Of a stretch of 7,412 bases of DNA, positions 4,882 through 7,412 are shown piece by piece. The notes below the pieces were generated by a model. It worked only from the letters and a program-made list of their open reading frames with translations. It searched no databases and had not been told where the DNA came from. How positions within the stretch are numbered: position 1 is the first letter of the stretch; the number at the start of each line of letters is the position of its first letter. A program made the translations under genes and the position numbers. Location: the NCBI GenBank assembly GCA_021787775.1, contig JAJYLK010000053.1:1-7412 (forward strand). Reading direction: 5' to 3'. This DNA is from Actinomycetes bacterium. GTDB lineage: Bacteria > Actinomycetota > Thermoleophilia > BMS3ABIN01.

Positions 4882-5765
4882 GCAAAATCCTTCCCGGTGC
4901 AGACGCGCAGCGCCCCCGGGGCCACCGTGATGCTCATCGGCAGCTCGCCGATCAGTTCCCCGTCGGTCTGCACCGGCACCGGCTCGCCCGACGGGCAGTA
5001 GACTTCCACCCGCTCGGCGCAAAAATAATCGGCCAGCGAGGGGTCGACGTGGTTTCGTCTCAGGGCCGCCACCCAGAAATTGAGCATCTCCTGGATGCTC
5101 TTTCCCTTCAGCACGCATACATCAAGCAGACCGTCGGTCATGCTGGCTTCCGGCGTCGGGCCGAATTTGCCGCCGTAGTAGCGCGAATTGGCGACCACGA
5201 CGAAATAGCCTTCACGGCGCCGCCCCGCCGCTTCGACCTGGAGCGGCTGGAGGTCCTGCTGCAGGAGCGTGACCAGTCCCGTGACGGGATACGCGGCGCG
5301 CCTGATCGACCGTTTCAGCACCGGGATGATGTTCTTGATCACGAGCGCGTCAAACCCGATTCCCGCCATCAAGGCGAAGTAGCGGCTGCCGGCGACGCCC
5401 AGATCGACCGCTGTGCTCTGGCCGGAGCAGGCAAGCTCGCAGGCTTCGCGCAGCCGTAGCGGGATGTCCAGCTCGAGGGCCAGCACGTTGGCGGTGCCGG
5501 CGGGGATGATCGCCATCTCCGTCCCGCTGCCCGCCATGCCGTTGATGACTTCATTGATGGTGCCATCGCCACCAGCCGCCACCAGCCGCGGCGCGCCGCT
5601 GGCAACCACGCGACGGGCCAGGCCCGTGGCCGAGCCGGTGCCCGAGGTGGGCAAAAGCTCGGTCTGGCAGCCCAGCTCTGCGAGCGCGCTCACCGCCCGG
5701 CGCACCCGGCGCTCGCTGCCGCCTCCGGCGATCGGATTGTAGATGATGGGAAGCGCCGCGCTCAT
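4878..5765 (-). CDS. Diacylglycerol kinase-family lipid kinase (YegS/DgkB-like)
   Basis: A 295-aa soluble or peripheral lipid kinase with the diacylglycerol kinase catalytic domain. It starts IIYNPIAGGG (7-16). The nucleotide-binding AAGGDGTINEVINGM is at 63-77, and PAGTANVLALEL follows at 88-99. The C-terminal half has AGIGFDALV (134-142), NSRYYGGKF (193-201), DGLLDVCVLKG (211-221) and QTDGE (266-270), all typical of the YegS/DgkB/BmrU group. It probably phosphorylates diacylglycerol or a related lipid at the membrane using ATP; the exact substrate cannot be read from sequence. The ATG at 5765 is chosen; a TTG one codon upstream (5768) is also possible. A purine-rich ribosome binding site (AAGGGGGAAGAG) lies seven bases upstream. 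It follows the PHP gene by 17 bases and overlaps the nth start by four, so it is the middle gene of the operon. Confidence 0.9.
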   Translation of the reverse strand: MSAALPIIYNPIAGGGSERRVRRAVSALAELGCQTELLPTSGTGSATGLARRVVASGAPRLVAAGGDGTINEVINGMAGSGTEMAIIPAGTANVLALELDIPLRLREACELACSGQSTAVDLGVAGSRYFALMAGIGFDALVIKNIIPVLKRSIRRAAYPVTGLVTLLQQDLQPLQVEAAGRRREGYFVVVANSRYYGGKFGPTPEASMTDGLLDVCVLKGKSIQEMLNFWVAALRRNHVDPSLADYFCAERVEVYCPSGEPVPVQTDGELIGELPMSITVAPGALRVCTGKDFA

Positions 5766-5782
5766 CAATCTGCTCTTCCCCC

Positions 5783-6622
5783 TTAGGGCAGCGGCCGCGG
5801 TATCCGTTGCCGGCCCGCGAAACCGACGAAGTCCTTGTAGCCGGCGGCGCGGGCATGCCGCAGCAACAGGTCGAAATCCTGTCCGACCTGCGCCGGCTTG
5901 TGGGAATCGGAGCCGAACGTGATCGGCACGCGGTGCTCATGCATGATCTCCAGCAGCTCCAGACCGGGATAGATCTCTTCCACCGGTTTGCGCAGGCCGG
6001 AGGAGTTGAGCTCGATGGCGACGTTGCTCTTCGCCAGCGTGGCGCCGACCTCGTGGTAGAGCTCTGACAGATCGCGCGTGGGCCGGTGGCCATATTTTTT
6101 GACCACATCCAGATGTGTCATGACGTCGAAGAGACCGGTGCGCGCTGCCGCCATCACGTGCTCGAAGTAGAGGCGGTAGACTTCATTGATGTCACGCCGC
6201 TCGAACTCGTACTTGAAGCGCGACTGGTCGATGCCCCACTCGCCGATGAAATGCACCGAACCATATACGTAATCAAAGGGATAAAGCGCCAGCAGCCGGG
6301 CGACATCGTCCAGGTGCTGCACTATATAGTCGGCTTCGATTCCCAGGCGGATGGGAAATCCCGGGTTCGCTTCCCGCAGCGCGAGTACACGCTCGACATA
6401 CACCGGCAGGTCCGCGTGGCACATCGCCAGTGTCGGGTCGTCGATGTGGAACAGCGGCAGGTGGTCGGCGAATCCCATCTCCGGCATGCCGCGGCTGATC
6501 GCTGTTGCCACGTACTGCTCCATCTCGCCGCCGGCATGGCCGCAGAACGGCGTGTGGATATGATAATCGGGCAGATGTGGTTCCTGCGTCAAGTAACGCT
6601 CCGGTTCGTCCGCGAATGTCAT
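5783..6622 (-). CDS. PHP-domain phosphoesterase, histidinol-phosphatase HisJ-like
   Basis: A 279-aa PHP-superfamily metal-dependent phosphoesterase. Metal-binding motifs appear in order: DYHIHTPFCGHA (19-30; His21, His23, His29), FADHLP (51-56), GIEADY (94-99; Glu96), GSVHF (121-125; His124), MTHLD (168-172; His170) and GSDSH (237-241; Asp239, His241). Order and length match HisJ-type histidinol phosphatases, which release phosphate from histidinol phosphate in histidine synthesis. No his genes are nearby, so another small phosphorylated substrate is possible. The start is ATG at 6622 or GTG one codon earlier (6625). There is no good Shine-Dalgarno, but a TATAAT box lies about 30 bases upstream. 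First gene of an operon with the lipid kinase and endonuclease III, and divergent from the DtxR-like regulator. Confidence 0.88.
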   Translation of the reverse strand: MTFADEPERYLTQEPHLPDYHIHTPFCGHAGGEMEQYVATAISRGMPEMGFADHLPLFHIDDPTLAMCHADLPVYVERVLALREANPGFPIRLGIEADYIVQHLDDVARLLALYPFDYVYGSVHFIGEWGIDQSRFKYEFERRDINEVYRLYFEHVMAAARTGLFDVMTHLDVVKKYGHRPTRDLSELYHEVGATLAKSNVAIELNSSGLRKPVEEIYPGLELLEIMHEHRVPITFGSDSHKPAQVGQDFDLLLRHARAAGYKDFVGFAGRQRIPRPLP

Positions 6623-6630
6623 CACGCCTG

Positions 6631-6646
6631 GCCGGCTCTGGCCGGC
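6631..6646 (-). repeat. GC hairpin in the short leader of the PHP gene
   Basis: GCCGGC at 6631-6636 and 6641-6646, separated by four bases, can pair as a hairpin. The same stretch is a direct repeat of TGGCCGGC. It begins at about the predicted first transcribed base and ends 5-8 bases before the start codon, in the place where a ribosome binding site would be. Confidence 0.4.
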
Positions 6647-6652
6647 GCCTTA

Positions 6653-6658
6653 ATTATA
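6653..6658 (-). promoter_or_regulatory. -10 box TATAAT of the PHP-kinase-nth operon
   Basis: A perfect TATAAT on the minus strand, 30 bases before the ATG at 6622. Predicted transcription start is about 6646-6647. The -35 region is poor (TTCATC or GTTCAT at 16-17 bp). A 6-bp hairpin (CCCGGA at 6671-6676 with TCCGGG at 6682-6687) covers the -35 position. Confidence 0.5.
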
Positions 6659-6713
6659 ACCTGTGCCGCTCCCGGATGAACTCCGGGGGGACGTTGCCTT
6701 CCTAGCGCCCCCC

Positions 6714-6742
6714 TTGCATTAGGTGCTTCGACTAATTATTAT
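6714..6742 (+). promoter_or_regulatory. Promoter of the DtxR-like regulator
   Basis: TTGCAT (6714-6719) and TATTAT (6737-6742) are separated by 17 bp, a good match to a housekeeping promoter. An overlapping TATAAT (6740-6745) is an alternative -10 with a longer, less favourable spacing. Predicted start is about 6749-6752, giving a leader of roughly 65 bases. Confidence 0.55.
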
Positions 6743-6747
6743 AATAC

Positions 6748-6756
6748 TAGCCTAAC
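6748..6756 (+). promoter_or_regulatory. DtxR/IdeR-like half-operator at the regulator's own start site
   Basis: TAGCCTAAC equals nine central-to-right bases of the DtxR/IdeR consensus TTAGGTTAGCCTAACCTAA. The outer parts match poorly. It sits over the predicted transcription start of the DtxR-like gene, the right place for autorepression. A TTAGG at 6719-6723 lies further upstream. Binding is inferred. Confidence 0.45.
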
Positions 6757-6769
6757 TATTTTTGGGCGA

Positions 6770-6800
6770 TAAATTTTATTCCGGTTAAGTGACAAATTTA
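6770..6800 (+). repeat. TAAATTT/AAATTTA inverted repeat in the regulator's leader
   Basis: TAAATTT (6770-6776) and AAATTTA (6794-6800) pair over a 17-base loop, ending five bases before the ribosome binding site (AGGAGG at 6805-6810). It is a weak AT stem of uncertain meaning. Confidence 0.3.
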
Positions 6801-6816
6801 CTCGAGGAGGGGCAAT

Positions 6817-7412
6817 ATGCCTAATGCGATCACCCCCGCAGTTGAGGAATACCTTGAGGCGATCTACAAGATGTCCCTGGAGGGACAGGTAATAGCGGCG
6901 CGCCTGGCCGAGCGGATGAAGGTCTCGCCGCCGACGGTAGCCGACATGCTCAGGCGCCTGACCGGGAACGGCTTCGTCAAGGTCAGCCGCCGCGAGGGAG
7001 TGCAGCTGACCCGGAAAGGCCACGAGACGGCGGAATCGCTGGTGCGGCGCCATCGCCTCTGGGAGCGCTTTCTGACGGATGTGCTCGGGCTGGACTGGGG
7101 CGAGGTGCACGAGGAAGCCTGCCGTCTGGAGCACGCCATGAGTCCGCAGGTGGAGGAGAAGCTTGCCCAGATCCTCGGCAACCCCGAGACATGTCCCCAC
7201 GGTTTCCCCATCCCGGGAACGAAGAAGGCCAGGCAGCGCGACCGCGATGCGATGCCGCTGTCGCAGCTGTGTGTGGGTGATGAAGGCGTCATCGAACGCG
7301 TCACCGAAGAGGAGCCGAAGCTGCTGCAGTATCTGGCCACGCTGGGCCTGTTTCCCGACGCGCGCGTCAAGGTCAAGGAGATCGCGCCCTTCAAGGGGCC
7401 CATGCTGGTCAG
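6817..7412 (+). CDS. DtxR-family metal-dependent transcriptional repressor, 3' truncated by window
   Basis: The first 198 residues of a DtxR/IdeR/MntR-type repressor. These proteins bind DNA when loaded with Fe(II) or Mn(II) and shut off metal uptake genes. A winged helix-turn-helix is at about 5-68 (recognition region VSPPTVADMLRRL, 36-48; wing to TRKG, 65-68). A dimerisation and metal domain spans about 69-138, and a C-terminal SH3/FeoA-like domain starts at about 146. His79, Glu83, His98, Cys102, Glu105 and His106 fall at the same numbers as the DtxR ligands. Glu11, however, replaces DtxR Met10 when aligned on the YLxxIY block. GNPETCPHGFPIPG (121-134) is a family hallmark. The ATG at 6817 has AGGAGG six bases upstream. 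A promoter and a DtxR-like half-site precede it, suggesting autoregulation. The gene runs off the right edge within the FeoA-like domain. Confidence 0.94.
   Translation, partial: MPNAITPAVEEYLEAIYKMSLEGQVIAARLAERMKVSPPTVADMLRRLTGNGFVKVSRREGVQLTRKGHETAESLVRRHRLWERFLTDVLGLDWGEVHEEACRLEHAMSPQVEEKLAQILGNPETCPHGFPIPGTKKARQRDRDAMPLSQLCVGDEGVIERVTEEEPKLLQYLATLGLFPDARVKVKEIAPFKGPMLV

Noticed and set aside
4882..5118. N-terminal extension of nth (open frame to 5118)
   Set aside because: It lies inside the 3' end of the lipid kinase gene, whose conserved QTDGE motif is encoded there. The TTG at 4881 gives a normal-length enzyme.
4180..5459. Two 195-aa plus-strand open frames opposite nth and the lipid kinase
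   Set aside because: They are antisense shadows of motif-bearing genes, without domains or ribosome binding sites.
6086..6679. 197-aa plus-strand open frame opposite the PHP gene
   Set aside because: The opposite strand carries all PHP metal-binding motifs in order; this frame is a shadow.
6864..7403. 179-aa minus-strand open frame opposite the DtxR-like gene
   Set aside because: Ser/Arg/Pro-rich shadow; the plus strand encodes an intact DtxR-family protein.
1..7412. CRISPR arrays, tRNA or rRNA genes, toxin-antitoxin or phage genes
   Set aside because: No regular repeat-spacer pattern, cloverleaf-like sequence, rRNA sequence or recognisable defence or phage gene was seen.

Overview
The window is GC-rich and tightly packed, with only short AT-rich spacers. 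It looks like a bacterium with actinobacterial affinity. The last gene keeps almost all of the corynebacterial DtxR metal ligands at the same residue numbers. Several genes have AT-rich -10-like boxes very close to the start codon, and strong Shine-Dalgarno sites are used elsewhere. The genus cannot be named from this sequence; a little-studied, deep-branching Actinomycetota lineage is an inference only.

Left part (1-2775), all on the minus strand: the N-terminal end of GMP synthase (guaA) runs off the left edge. Upstream of it lies a probable operon of a small multi-pass membrane protein, cobT (lower-ligand activation in cobalamin synthesis) and an atypical NAD(P)-binding SDR protein of the NDUFA9-like kind.

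Middle (2776-4191), mainly on the plus strand: two small exported proteins follow one another, each with its own strong ribosome binding site. The first (82 aa) is a signal peptide plus a His/Gly-rich tail. The second (138 aa) has a closely related signal peptide, a short class I cytochrome c domain (CASCH, distal Met) and a similar His/Gly-rich tail. They look like duplicates that differ by the heme domain. A perfect FNR-type palindrome (TTGAT-N4-ATCAA) lies 129 bp before the cytochrome start, which suggests control by oxygen or nitric oxide. Two strong GC hairpins flank the cytochrome unit. Beyond the second is a decayed transposase C-terminus.

Right part (4192-6625), minus strand: a compact operon runs PHP-family phosphatase (HisJ-like), then lipid/diacylglycerol kinase-like protein, then endonuclease III. 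The nth start codon overlaps the stop of the kinase gene. A divergent 191-bp region then leads to a DtxR-family metal-dependent repressor (plus strand, cut by the right edge), with a DtxR-like half-operator over its probable transcription start.

The most interesting items are the heme-less/heme-bearing secreted protein pair with its FNR box, the mixed metal-site residues and probable autoregulatory operator of the DtxR-like repressor, and the transposase relic. Most other genes are ordinary housekeeping genes.
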